Source: Fusobacterium nucleatum_L
GTDB lineage: Bacteria; Fusobacteriota; Fusobacteriia; Fusobacteriales; Fusobacteriaceae
Assembly (NCBI RefSeq): GCF_050231725.1
Contig: NZ_CP077172.1
Location: 992,001-1,056,000, forward strand
Direction of reading: 5' to 3'
Length of the DNA: 64,000 bases
Shown: positions 34,653 through 43,781 of the stretch, in pieces
How the letters are laid out: each line of letters opens with the position of its first letter
Numbering within the stretch: the first letter of the stretch is position 1
The notes under the pieces: generated by a model
Database searches by the model: none
Told to the model about the DNA's origin: nothing
Seen by the model: only the letters and a program-made list of their open reading frames with translations
Position numbers and translations under genes: made by a program

Positions 34653-35814
34653 TTTTTCCTGCTCCATCTCCAATATTTCCTATATAGAAACTAGCTTCCA
34701 AACCTGTTTTTTCCTTATATTTCTTTCCAACATTTTTTATAAAACTATCGACATAGCCATTTTCAACTATACTTACTGTACAACCTCCAAAACCTGCTCC
34801 TGTCATACGAGAACCAACAGTTCCCTTTTCTTCCCAAGCAGCTTCCACAAGGCTATCAAGTTCTATACCTGTAACTTCATAATCATCTCTTAAAGAAATA
34901 TGAGATTTATTCATCAATCTTCCGAATTCTGCAATATCATCTTTTTTAAGGAATTCAACAGCAATTTTTGCTCTTTCATTTTCAGTAACTGCATGAGTTG
35001 CTCTTTTTAATTGTTCTTCATCTATAATATAGTGTTTAACTTTTTCAAATTCTGCAACAGTCAATTCACCTAAATACTTAATATTAACACCATTGTTATT
35101 TAGAACTTTAACTGCTTCTTCACAAGAAGTTCTTCTTTCGTTGTATTTCGAGTCAGCTAATCCTCTTTTTTTATTAGTATTAGCAATAACTATTGACATA
35201 TTTTTTAACTTTACAGGAACATATTCAAAATTTAAAGTATTGCAGTCAAGTAAAATAGCATTGTCTTTTTTCCCCATACCAACTGCAAATTGGTCCATAA
35301 TTCCTGAGTTTACTCCAATAAATTTATTTTCAGCCACTTGACACATCTTAACCATTTCAATCATATTAACATTAAGTTTAAATAAATCTTTAAGTATAAT
35401 AGCTGTTAAAACTTCAATAGAAGCTGATGAAGAAAGCCCTGCACCATTTGGAATATTTCCAAAAAATAATACATCAAAACCACTGTCTATTTTATAGTTT
35501 CTATCTAAGAATGTTTTTACAACTCCTTTGGGATAGTTAGTCCAACCATCTTTTTTATTATAGGTCAAATTATCTAAATTAAAAGAAATAACACCTAGAT
35601 TTTTAAAGTTTTTAGAGTACAATTGAAAAACTTTGTCTTCTCTTTTTTTGACAACTGCGTAAGTTCCAAAATCTAAGGCACAAGGAAAAACAAAACCTCC
35701 ATTGTAGTCTGTGTGTTCTCCAATTAAATTTACTCTACCTGGAGAGAAGAAAGTATCCACATTTCCATCATATTTAAAAATTTCTTTAAACTCTTTTATT
35801 AAATTTCCTAACAT
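34648..35814 (-). CDS. galK: Galactokinase
   Basis: A 388-residue GHMP kinase that phosphorylates galactose with ATP. The three family motifs are present: FSPGRVNLIGEHTDYNGGFV (galactose binding, residues 24-43), FGNIPNGAGLSSSASIEVLT (phosphate loop) and SRMTGAGFGGCTVSIVENG. It is the first gene of galK-galT-galE. An AAGGGGAG ribosome site precedes it and a TATAAT box lies at 35852-35857 on the minus strand. Its stop codon lies within the terminal repeat of a family B element. Confidence 0.96.
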   Translation of the reverse strand: MLGNLIKEFKEIFKYDGNVDTFFSPGRVNLIGEHTDYNGGFVFPCALDFGTYAVVKKREDKVFQLYSKNFKNLGVISFNLDNLTYNKKDGWTNYPKGVVKTFLDRNYKIDSGFDVLFFGNIPNGAGLSSSASIEVLTAIILKDLFKLNVNMIEMVKMCQVAENKFIGVNSGIMDQFAVGMGKKDNAILLDCNTLNFEYVPVKLKNMSIVIANTNKKRGLADSKYNERRTSCEEAVKVLNNNGVNIKYLGELTVAEFEKVKHYIIDEEQLKRATHAVTENERAKIAVEFLKKDDIAEFGRLMNKSHISLRDDYEVTGIELDSLVEAAWEEKGTVGSRMTGAGFGGCTVSIVENGYVDSFIKNVGKKYKEKTGLEASFYIGNIGDGAGKI

Positions 35815-35885
35815 AAAACTCCCCTTCCAAAATAATAATGTAATTTATACTATTATATATCATTTTACATAAATAATAAATAAAA

Positions 35886-35927
35886 AACTGTGTTTTTAAT
35901 CTTAAATTTAAAATTAAAAACACAGTT
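35886..35927 (-). terminator. Terminator of the yfcC-like gene
   Basis: AACTGTGTTTTTAAT (35886-35900) and ATTAAAAACACAGTT (35913-35927) are perfect 15-bp arms, followed on the minus strand by TTTTATTTATT. It insulates the galactose operon downstream. Confidence 0.85.
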
Positions 35928-35971
35928 AATTTTCTATAAAATATTTCTTATAAAATTTGATTTTGATTCAA

Positions 35972-37489
35972 TTAAAACATTGTATTTATAATCAACATTA
36001 ATGCAGAAAAAATTCCCATAATTCCCATCAGAGGCAAAATATATTTTAGCCACTTATCAAAAGTTGTTCCTGCCATTTCAAGTGTTACTAAAATTAAACC
36101 AGTAGGCGTAATGAAAGACATCCAACCTTGTCCCCAGTTATATGCATTGATTACAACTTCTCTAGATAGACCAACTGTATCTGCAAGTGGAGCCATAATA
36201 GGCATAGAAAGAACAGCAAGTCCAGAAGATGATGGAATAAAGAAACCTAGGAAAGAGAAAATTATCAACTGTGCAACTGCAAATACACCTTTACTCATGC
36301 CTGCAACAAATTCAGTTGAGTAATATAATAAAGTATCAGAAATAAAACCATTGTCCATTACTATGTTAATAGAACGAGCTAATCCTATTGTTAAAACAAC
36401 TCCAACTAAATCTGCAGAACCTGCTATAAAAGTATTAATAGCTTCTTTTTCTGATAGTCCAGAAAGAAACATAATAGCAACACCTACTCCTAAGAATAGT
36501 GCTGTCATTTCTTCAAACCACCATCCACCAAGAGAAACTCCCCATATTAAAACAGGAAATGCTAAAGCGAATATAAGCAAACAAAGTTTTCTTCTCCAAG
36601 TGAACTCTTTTTCAGAGTTAGCATCATATTCTCCTAAAAATCTTCTATGTATTTCTTCTTCATCAACATAGACATAAGATCTTGTTTTATCTTTTTTAAC
36701 TTTTTGAGCATACCAATACATATATACTAAAGTAATAACTGAAGCTAAAACTAAAGCTACTATTCTAAATCTTAATCCTTCTGTGAATGAAATTCCAGCT
36801 GCATTAGATGCAATAACAGTAGCAAAAGGGTTTACGGTTGAGAACATTGTTCCGATAGATGAACCCATATAAATTGCAGCAATGCAAGTTAGTACATCAA
36901 AGCCACTTAGTAAAAAGATAGGCACAAGAATTGGGTAGAAAGCAATTGTTTCTTCAGCTAAACCAAAAGTTGTTCCTCCTAAAGTTGTCAATAAGAAAAC
37001 AAGTGTTACTAATAAAAATTCCTTTCCTTTAGTTCTTTTAGATAAAGCAGCCATTCCAGCATCAAAAGCACCTATTTTATTGATGATTCCTATAATTCCT
37101 CCGAGAACAAGAACAAAAAGCATAATATCAACTGTATCCATTGAACCAGTAACTGGGGCTTTAATTACATCTAAGAAGCCTTGTGGTTGTTGTTCAATTC
37201 TTTGATAAGTACCAGGAATAGCAATAGGTTTTCTAATGATTCCATCAGTAAATTTATCTAAATTTAATTGAATTTTAAGCCTATCTAAAACTTCTTGAGT
37301 TGCGGGCTCTGTTTGTACATTATTTTCATGATCAGTGATAACAAACTCATTTGTACTATCATCATAAGTTAATCTTGAAAATTGACCTGATGGAACAATA
37401 TAAGTTAGAGCAGCAGCAAAAATTAAAATAATAGCCAGTACCGTAAATGCAGTAGGAAAACTCCTTTTCTTTTTTGGTTTTTCAGACAT
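35972..37489 (-). CDS. YfcC-family basic amino acid / C4-dicarboxylate-type antiporter
   Basis: A 505-residue carrier with about twelve membrane segments. The N-terminal KKKRSFPTAFTVLAIILIFA and ALTYIVPSGQFSR opening and the segments GGTTFGLAEETIAFYPILVP, GSSIGTMFSTVNPFATVIAS and FFIPSSSGLAVLSMPIMAPL are characteristic of YfcC proteins. Members are annotated as arginine/ornithine or dicarboxylate carriers; the substrate here is not known. The ATG at 37489 has no close ribosome site: AAGGAGG lies upstream of a perfect 10-bp hairpin. It is a single-gene unit with its own terminator. Confidence 0.85.
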   Translation of the reverse strand: MSEKPKKKRSFPTAFTVLAIILIFAAALTYIVPSGQFSRLTYDDSTNEFVITDHENNVQTEPATQEVLDRLKIQLNLDKFTDGIIRKPIAIPGTYQRIEQQPQGFLDVIKAPVTGSMDTVDIMLFVLVLGGIIGIINKIGAFDAGMAALSKRTKGKEFLLVTLVFLLTTLGGTTFGLAEETIAFYPILVPIFLLSGFDVLTCIAAIYMGSSIGTMFSTVNPFATVIASNAAGISFTEGLRFRIVALVLASVITLVYMYWYAQKVKKDKTRSYVYVDEEEIHRRFLGEYDANSEKEFTWRRKLCLLIFALAFPVLIWGVSLGGWWFEEMTALFLGVGVAIMFLSGLSEKEAINTFIAGSADLVGVVLTIGLARSINIVMDNGFISDTLLYYSTEFVAGMSKGVFAVAQLIIFSFLGFFIPSSSGLAVLSMPIMAPLADTVGLSREVVINAYNWGQGWMSFITPTGLILVTLEMAGTTFDKWLKYILPLMGIMGIFSALMLIINTMF

Positions 37490-37496
37490 TTTTAAT

Positions 37497-37534
37497 AGAC
37501 TGTTATGTATTTTATAACAGTCTCACACCTCCTT
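37497..37534 (-). promoter_or_regulatory. Hairpin between the ribosome site and start codon of the yfcC-like gene
   Basis: On the minus strand the order is AAGGAGG (37528-37534), four bases, a perfect 10-bp stem AGACTGTTAT / ATAACAGTCT (37497-37506 and 37514-37523, 7-base loop), seven bases, then ATG. Unfolded spacing is 38 bases; folding the hairpin brings it to about 11. Confidence 0.75.
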
Positions 37535-37716
37535 ATAATTTACTTACCAAAGTAATTATATATTTTTTAAATCTAAAAATCAATAAAAAATTTAATATTA
37601 AAACTATTTATTCTATTTTAAATCATAAATATTGTACAAAAAAATATAATAAATGTATGAATAATTTTTTTTATTGAGGAATTACCCTATTTTTAAATGA
37701 TTGAAAATTTACAAAT

Positions 37717-37761
37717 AAAAAAGGATTAATTTTTGGTTTTTTAGAAAATTAATCCTTTTTT
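37717..37761 (-). terminator. Terminator of the tct operon
   Basis: AAAAAAGGATTAATTTT (37717-37733) and AAAATTAATCCTTTTTT (37745-37761) are perfect 17-bp arms. It lies 17 bp after the tctA stop codon. The region 37562-37716 shows no gene. Confidence 0.85.
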
Positions 37762-37778
37762 TTATTAATATTTATTCC

Positions 37779-39257
37779 TTATTTTTTCTTCTTCAATTTT
37801 GCCATTACTATTGGAGATAGTAATGAGAAAAGAGTTAAGAATAATAAAACTTTTGAAACTGCACTTTGGAATAGTATAGAATAATTATTATGGTTTAAGA
37901 TAAGTGATCTTCTAAGTCCAGATTCACCTATTGGTCCTAAAATTAAAGCTAAAACTATTGAAGCAGAGTTAAGCTCAAATTTTTGAACAAAGTATCCAAT
38001 TATACCAAACACAAACATTACCCATACGTCAGACATTTGATTGTGTATAGCATAAGAACCTATTACACTTAGTGAAAATATAAGAGGTATTAAGTAACTA
38101 TCTGAAACTCTTGATACTCTTGCAAATAATTTAGATCCAAAAAGTCCTAAAATTAACATAAATATATTAACAATTACAAATCCTGCAAAGAAAGTATAAG
38201 TAATTTTTCCGTGAACAGTGAATAAATCAGGTCCAGGTTGTAATCCTTGTATCATAAGTCCACCAAGTAAAACTGCTGTAACACTTTCCCCAGGTATTCC
38301 TAATGTGAATGTTGGGATAAGTGACCCCCCTGTAACAGCATTGTTAGCTGCTTCAGCTCCTGCGATTCCTTCTATACTTCCATGTCCAAATAATTCTTTT
38401 TTCTTTGAAAATCTTTTTGCTTCATTGTATCCTAAGAAGGCAGCAATACTTGCTCCTGCTCCTGGTAATATTCCTATAATACTTCCTATAACTGTTGATC
38501 TTAAAGATGTTGGTAATATTTCTAAAATTTGTTTTCTAGATAATAAAACCTTATTATCAAATTCAATCATATTTCCTGCTTCTTTAATTTTCTTTTCAGC
38601 AAGCATAAGAACTTGTGACATTGAAAATAGACCTATAAGAGCAGCAGTAAATGGTATTCCCGAAAGTAATGCAGGAACTCCAAATGTGAAACGAGGATTT
38701 CCAAGCATAGGATCCATTCCTACAGTTGAAAGCATTAAACCTAATGCTCCTGAAATTAAACCTTTTACTATTGATTTTGTACTTGCTCCAGCAATAATAG
38801 TTAAACCAAATATAGATAACCAAAAATATTCAGCTGGTCCAAAAAGTAATGCAAGTCTTGCAAGTCTTGGAGCGAATAAATAAAGTGGTATAGCACTTAA
38901 AATTCCTCCAATAAATGAAGCTATGATTGCAGTACCTAATGCAGTTCCTGCTTTACCTTGTTTTGTTAATTCATAACCATCAATAGCAGTTGCAGCAGCA
39001 GCAGGTGTACCTGGTGTACGAATTAAGATTGCTGAAATTGAACCACCAAATATAGCTCCACAATAAACTCCTGCAAGGGTAATAAGTCCTGTTGATGGAT
39101 CCATTCCAAATGTAATAGGAATTAATAAAGCAACTCCCATAGCTGCAGAAAGTCCTGGTAAAGCTCCAATAGTTATTCCGATAGCCACACTAATTACAGC
39201 AGCAACTAAATTTATAGGTGTTAAGGCTGCTGCATATCCAAATAAAACATCTGACAT
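37779..39257 (-). CDS. tctA: Tripartite tricarboxylate transporter, large membrane subunit (TctA)
   Basis: A 492-residue permease with about ten to twelve membrane segments. Family segments are AVISVAIGITIGALPGLSAA, GAIFGGSISAILIRTPGTPA, AAATAIDGYELTKQGKAGTA and ILPGAGASIAAFLGYNEAKR, with TLGIPGESVTAVLLGGLMIQ in the second repeat. It forms the main channel of a TTT-type secondary carrier for citrate or related carboxylates; the exact substrate is unknown. Third gene of tctC-tctB-tctA. Confidence 0.93.
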   Translation of the reverse strand: MSDVLFGYAAALTPINLVAAVISVAIGITIGALPGLSAAMGVALLIPITFGMDPSTGLITLAGVYCGAIFGGSISAILIRTPGTPAAAATAIDGYELTKQGKAGTALGTAIIASFIGGILSAIPLYLFAPRLARLALLFGPAEYFWLSIFGLTIIAGASTKSIVKGLISGALGLMLSTVGMDPMLGNPRFTFGVPALLSGIPFTAALIGLFSMSQVLMLAEKKIKEAGNMIEFDNKVLLSRKQILEILPTSLRSTVIGSIIGILPGAGASIAAFLGYNEAKRFSKKKELFGHGSIEGIAGAEAANNAVTGGSLIPTFTLGIPGESVTAVLLGGLMIQGLQPGPDLFTVHGKITYTFFAGFVIVNIFMLILGLFGSKLFARVSRVSDSYLIPLIFSLSVIGSYAIHNQMSDVWVMFVFGIIGYFVQKFELNSASIVLALILGPIGESGLRRSLILNHNNYSILFQSAVSKVLLFLTLFSLLSPIVMAKLKKKK

Positions 39258-39277
39258 AATTATTTCTCCTCTCTAAC

Positions 39278-39715
39278 TTATAGTAAAAATCCTCTTGGAA
39301 CAGGGACTTTTAAGAATGATACAAATATTAAATATAAAAATATTGGGAAAAGTATACTCACAACAATACTCCATTTAATATTGCTCTTTAATGCTAGCAT
39401 AGTTACAAAAAGATAAACAGCAGTTGTAACAAAGAAACCAATTATATCAATTAAAATTACATAAACAGCAGATAATGCAATTATAAGGAAGAATTGACTG
39501 TATAAATTACCTTTAAATTGGTCTTCTTCATCTTCTACATTTTTAGGTTTAACAATAAAAGTATTTATTGCTAAAAGTAAAGTTAAGAATACCATTAAAC
39601 CTAATACAAAATAAGGATATCTTGCTGCTTTTGGTGGAAGTTGTTTTATTAAAAGAAAATAAAATGCTTCCAAAATAAATAAACCTATAGTTAAAAATTT
39701 ATCATATTTTCTCAT
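39278..39715 (-). CDS. tctB: Tripartite tricarboxylate transporter, small membrane subunit (TctB)
   Basis: A 145-residue protein with four predicted membrane segments, matching the TctB family in size and layout. It opens KFLTIGLFILEAFYFLLIKQ, has a charged central loop (KPKNVEDEEDQFKGN) and ends with FLYLIFVSFLKVPVPRGFLL, where the VPxPxGxL-like end is typical. It lies 20 bp upstream of tctA and 109 bp downstream of tctC across a hairpin. Confidence 0.88.
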   Translation of the reverse strand: MRKYDKFLTIGLFILEAFYFLLIKQLPPKAARYPYFVLGLMVFLTLLLAINTFIVKPKNVEDEEDQFKGNLYSQFFLIIALSAVYVILIDIIGFFVTTAVYLFVTMLALKSNIKWSIVVSILFPIFLYLIFVSFLKVPVPRGFLL

Positions 39716-39751
39716 ATTATTTAAAAACCTTTCATTCTATTATTAAAAAAT

Positions 39752-39797
39752 ATAGGGCTCATTGCAAATATAACTATTGAATTTGCAACAGCCCTAT
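39752..39797 (-). terminator. Hairpin between tctC and tctB, probable partial terminator
   Basis: ATAGGGCT (39752-39759) with AGCCCTAT (39790-39797) and, inside, TTGCAAAT (39762-39769) with ATTTGCAA (39781-39788). On the minus strand ATATTTTTTAATAAT follows. It would let the binding protein be made in excess over the permease. Confidence 0.7.
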
Positions 39798-39824
39798 TTA
39801 AACTACTATTCTTTTATATCACAA

Positions 39825-40802
39825 TTAGTTTATTCCTAAAGTAGGAACAGTTTCTATAATATATTTTTCTTGATCTTTAATATATTGAGCTAATTCTTCA
39901 GGTGACATATATCTTAAAGGTAAATTAGCATTTTTAGATTTTTCAATATTATCTTCTGATTCTAAAGCTTGTTTGAAAATATCATGTAATTTTTGGATAA
40001 TTTCTTGAGGTGTTCCTTTAGGTGCAACAATAGCACGAGCAGAACCAAATATTACAGGATATCCACTTTCAGTTAAAGTAGGAACATCTTCAAATCCTTC
40101 TAATCTAGAATCTGTAAATGAAGCTAATAATCTCAATTCACCTGATTTAACTAAGCTTGCAACTTCACTAATTTTAGCAACAGTTGCATTAACATGGTCA
40201 CCACGTAAAGCAGAAATCATATCTGTACTTCCACCGAATGGAACATGAGTCACTTGAATTCCAGCTTCTTTTGCGAAGTGAGCAGCACCAATATGGTTAG
40301 AAGCACCTGTACCGTTGTTAGAAACAGTTAATTCTTCTGGATGAGCTTTTGCATATTCAACAAAATCAGCTAAAGTTTGGAATTGGCTGTCAGCTTTTAC
40401 AACTAATACACCTGGATCATAAACGTGGTTCATGATAGGTTCTACATCATCAATTTTGTATTTTGTTTGTCTTTCATGAGGTAGACTTACAAAAGTAGGT
40501 AAATTAATAAATCCAATAGTATATCCATCTGGATTAGCCTTTGCTAACTCAGTATATCCTATTTCTCCATCTGCACCTGGTTTGTTAATAATAACAAGTG
40601 TTTGTGGGAAATTCTTTTGAGCTTCTGCCATTAGTATACGAGCTCCAACATCAGTTCCTCCTCCAGCTTTGTAAGCTATAATCACATTGACAGGTTTATC
40701 TGGATAAGTTTCTGGATTAGCTTCAGTTTTCTTTTCTCCACCACAAGCTACTAATAGTAAAGAAAGTAATAAAGTTAATACTGCTAAAAATTTCTTTTTC
40801 AT
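39825..40802 (-). CDS. tctC: Tripartite tricarboxylate transporter solute-binding lipoprotein (TctC)
   Basis: A 325-residue extracytoplasmic binding protein. The signal peptide ends in a lipobox, LLLVACGGE, with Cys20 as the lipidated residue. The mature part is a typical Bug/TctC fold: YPDKPVNVIIAYKAGGGTDV, INKPGADGEIGYTELAKANP, DGYTIGFINLPTF, HVPFGGSTDMISALRGDHVN and VAPKGTPQEIIQKLHDIFKQ. First gene of the operon with its own promoter. It captures a carboxylate for the TctAB permease; the substrate is not determined. Confidence 0.93.
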   Translation of the reverse strand: MKKKFLAVLTLLLSLLLVACGGEKKTEANPETYPDKPVNVIIAYKAGGGTDVGARILMAEAQKNFPQTLVIINKPGADGEIGYTELAKANPDGYTIGFINLPTFVSLPHERQTKYKIDDVEPIMNHVYDPGVLVVKADSQFQTLADFVEYAKAHPEELTVSNNGTGASNHIGAAHFAKEAGIQVTHVPFGGSTDMISALRGDHVNATVAKISEVASLVKSGELRLLASFTDSRLEGFEDVPTLTESGYPVIFGSARAIVAPKGTPQEIIQKLHDIFKQALESEDNIEKSKNANLPLRYMSPEELAQYIKDQEKYIIETVPTLGIN

Positions 40803-40833
40803 TTTAATTCCTCCTAATTTAATACTAAGTTGT

Positions 40834-40862
40834 ATTGTACACTATTATATAAATTTTTTCAA
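40834..40862 (-). promoter_or_regulatory. tct operon promoter
   Basis: On the minus strand TTGAAA (40857-40862), 17 bp and TACAAT (40834-40839), about 30 bp before tctC. AGGAGG follows at the start codon. Confidence 0.6.
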
Positions 40863-40950
40863 TCAAATTATTTATATAATTAATGTATATAAAAAAATGA
40901 ATTATAATATAGGCTTTAACTATATTTATTTTATGTTAAATCATCTATGA

Positions 40951-42849
40951 TTATTGTAAAACTTTTAATTCTTGTTCTGTTTCTTCCCACTCTTGATATT
41001 TTTCTAAAATTTTATTATCAAGATTATCCAGTTCTTCCTGTAAAGACATAAGTTCATCTACATTATTTTTTTCACCTGCAAGTAGATATTTTTTATTTAC
41101 TTCTTCCTTTTGTTCTTCAATCTTTTGTATTTCTTCTTCCAGTCTTGTCAATTTCTTTTCCAAAGAAGTCAACCTATTTTTAGTCCTTTTCTGTTCTTCG
41201 TAGGATTTTACAGCTTTTTCATCTTTTACCTTTATATTATCTCTTTCTTGTTTATAAGTTTCATAATCTCCATCAAAAGTTTCTACTCCATCAATTTTCA
41301 ACTCATAGATTTTAGTTACAACAGTGTCTAAGAAATTTCTATCATGAGATACAACTAAAATTGTTCCAGGATAATCTTCAAGTGCATCCATTAAAATTTC
41401 TCTTGAATATATATCCAAGTGGTTAGTAGGTTCATCTAGTATCAAAAAATTAGGTTTTTCAAGCATAAGTTTCATAAAGGCAACCCTTGCTTTTTCTCCA
41501 CCACTTAAAGAGGAAATCTTTTTGTAAATATCATCTTCTCTAAATAGAAACGCTCCACAGATGTTTCTTGCTTCTTCCTCTGATAGAGTGAAATAATACA
41601 TAAGTTCTTCTATAATGTTGTTATTCAAACCTAAACCTTGATGGTTTTGGTCATAGTAACCCATAGAAACTCTTTCACCTATTTTAAATTCCCCTGAACT
41701 AGCCTTTTCTAAATTGTTGATAATCTTTAAAAGAGTAGATTTCCCTGTACCATTTTTTCCTATTAGACCTATTCTTTCTCCACGATAAACTTTTAAATTC
41801 AAGTCTTTAAATAATAATTTATCTTCAAAAGTCTTAGACAAGTTTTTAATATCTAAAACTAAGTCAACACTTTGTGCTTTGATATCAAATTTAAGTTTTA
41901 TCTTTTGAGTTGTTACAACAGGATTTTCCATTTTTTCCATTCTATTAAGAATTTTTTCTCTACCTCTGGCTTGTTTAGATTTCACTCCTGCTTTGTATCT
42001 TCTGATAAATTCTTCCATCTTCTTGATTTTTTCTTGTTCCTTCTCATAGGCCTTAACTTCTCCACTTAAATAAGCTTCTTTTTGAATTAAAAAATCAGTG
42101 TAGTTCCCTTTATAGTCTTTTAATCTTTTACCTTCAATTTCAAAAACTCTATTAACTACATTATCTAAGAAATAAACATCATGTGATATTAAAATTATAG
42201 CTTTGTTATAGTCTTTTAAAATCTTTTCAAGCCATTCAATAGAAGTTAAATCCAAATGGTTAGTAGGCTCGTCAAGTATCAATAAGTCAGGTTCTTCTAA
42301 TAGTATCTTGGCAAGTGCAACTCTTGAATTTTGTCCACCTGATAGGTTTCCAATCTTCATAGTCCAAAGATTTTCTGGAATATTTAAACCATTTAAAATC
42401 TGTTTGATTTTATATTCTATTGAGTATCCTTCATGTCTTTCATATCTTTCAGAAACTTCACCAAGTTCTTCCATTAATTTATTAAAATTATCCATATCAA
42501 CAGTCAGTAAAAAGTTTATCTCTTGCATTCTGTTATAGTCTTCTAAAAGATTATTGAATACTGTCATAAGCTCATTAAAAACAGTATTTTCTTTGTTAAG
42601 TTGTGTATTTTGTGCAAGATATCCAACTTTTAAATTACTTTTCTTTGAGATAGTTCCTCTCTCATTTGTAGCAGGATTAATTTCAGAATTTTCTAAACCT
42701 AATAATAATTTAATAAGTGTAGTTTTTCCAGCACCATTAACACCTATTATTCCTATTTTATCCTTCTCATCAACTGAAAAATTTATATCCTTGAAAAGAG
42801 TTTCACCAGAGAAACCCATATATATATCATTTACTTGTAATATTGCCAA
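40951..42849 (-). CDS. ABC-F family ATPase (YdiF/Uup-like)
   Basis: A 632-residue soluble protein with two ABC cassettes and no membrane segments. Walker A loops are GVNGAGKTT (about residues 36-44) and GKNGTGKST, and signatures are LSGGQNSRVALAKILLEEPD and LSGGEKARVAFMKLMLEKPN, each followed by LILDEPTNHLD. A Lys/Glu-rich linker lies between the cassettes, and the C-terminal 85 residues form a coiled coil as in Uup/YdiF. ABC-F proteins act on the ribosome; whether this one gives antibiotic protection cannot be judged from sequence. Confidence 0.92.
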   Translation of the reverse strand: MAILQVNDIYMGFSGETLFKDINFSVDEKDKIGIIGVNGAGKTTLIKLLLGLENSEINPATNERGTISKKSNLKVGYLAQNTQLNKENTVFNELMTVFNNLLEDYNRMQEINFLLTVDMDNFNKLMEELGEVSERYERHEGYSIEYKIKQILNGLNIPENLWTMKIGNLSGGQNSRVALAKILLEEPDLLILDEPTNHLDLTSIEWLEKILKDYNKAIILISHDVYFLDNVVNRVFEIEGKRLKDYKGNYTDFLIQKEAYLSGEVKAYEKEQEKIKKMEEFIRRYKAGVKSKQARGREKILNRMEKMENPVVTTQKIKLKFDIKAQSVDLVLDIKNLSKTFEDKLLFKDLNLKVYRGERIGLIGKNGTGKSTLLKIINNLEKASSGEFKIGERVSMGYYDQNHQGLGLNNNIIEELMYYFTLSEEEARNICGAFLFREDDIYKKISSLSGGEKARVAFMKLMLEKPNFLILDEPTNHLDIYSREILMDALEDYPGTILVVSHDRNFLDTVVTKIYELKIDGVETFDGDYETYKQERDNIKVKDEKAVKSYEEQKRTKNRLTSLEKKLTRLEEEIQKIEEQKEEVNKKYLLAGEKNNVDELMSLQEELDNLDNKILEKYQEWEETEQELKVLQ

Positions 42850-42866
42850 AATTCCACCTCAAACTA

Positions 42867-43772
42867 TTATTTCTTTTTTGTTTTCTTATCAAAATAAGCA
42901 ACTATAAAAATTGTTGAAATTATACATATAAAACCTAGCAAATCTAGGAAGCCAAAATCTACACCTAAAAATAGTATAGCACAGACAGTTGCAGCTACAG
43001 GTTCAATACAAGCTATTATACTTGCTTTTGTTGGTCCTATAATATTAACTCCTGTCAAATAAAGTATAAATGCAGTTATTGTTCCAAATAATATTATTAA
43101 CATAAGTACAAAAAAAGTTGTGAAATCAAAGATAACATTTATGTTCCAAGGCTTTGCCATAAAAGTGATAGCTATACCACCAATTATCATACCCCAAGCA
43201 ACTACTATTGGAGGTCCATATTTTTCTAAAAGTTTTTCAGGTTGTACAGTATAAAAAACTACTGATAAGGCCGATAACATACCCCAAACAAGTGCTTTAA
43301 AAGATATTTGCAAACTTGTAATATTACCATGTGTTGCCAAAAGAAAAACTCCAAAACTTGAAAGTGCTATTGCTACTATCTCATATTTTAAAGGCTTTCT
43401 TTTTTCTTTCAAACAAATAAAAATCAAAACTAAGGTTGGACCAAAATATGTAAGTACAGTCGCTATTGCAGCATTTGAATATTGAATAGCAGAAAAATAT
43501 GTATATTGTGTACCTAACATTCCTATGAGTCCAAATAAGATAATTTGAAGTAAATCCTTTGGATTTTTTAGAATATCAAAAACCTTTGAACCTTTTTTAT
43601 AATATAAATAACCTAATAATAATAAGCCTGCTAACATCAATCTATATGGTATAAGCCAAGCAGTAGTAACATTTTTATTAAGGAATAAAAAACTTCCCAT
43701 TACACCATTAATTCCCCAAAGTGTACCTCCTATAAAGGTACTTAACATTCCAAAATTAGCATCTTTTTTCAT
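42867..43772 (-). CDS. EamA/DMT-family transporter
   Basis: A 301-residue protein with ten membrane segments in two EamA repeats. FIGGTLWGINGVMGSFLFLN, IPYRLMLAGLLLLGYLYY, NAAIATVLTYFGPTLVLIFI and the second-repeat GPTKASIIACIEPVAATVCA mark the family. The substrate is unknown. It lies 17 bp upstream of the ABC-F gene and 9 bp downstream of the S8 protease gene on the same strand, so the three may be co-transcribed, although no shared function is evident. Confidence 0.87.
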   Translation of the reverse strand: MKKDANFGMLSTFIGGTLWGINGVMGSFLFLNKNVTTAWLIPYRLMLAGLLLLGYLYYKKGSKVFDILKNPKDLLQIILFGLIGMLGTQYTYFSAIQYSNAAIATVLTYFGPTLVLIFICLKEKRKPLKYEIVAIALSSFGVFLLATHGNITSLQISFKALVWGMLSALSVVFYTVQPEKLLEKYGPPIVVAWGMIIGGIAITFMAKPWNINVIFDFTTFFVLMLIILFGTITAFILYLTGVNIIGPTKASIIACIEPVAATVCAILFLGVDFGFLDLLGFICIISTIFIVAYFDKKTKKK

Positions 43773-43781
43773 AGTTTCTCC

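Noticed and set aside
36111..36671. Plus-strand ORFs opposite the YfcC-like gene
   Set aside because: They are antisense to a membrane protein gene with clear family motifs and show no start signals.
38218..38883. 221-residue plus-strand ORF opposite tctA
   Set aside because: It is antisense to a well-conserved permease, has no ribosome site and its Pro/Ser/Ile-rich composition is typical of a reverse-frame shadow.
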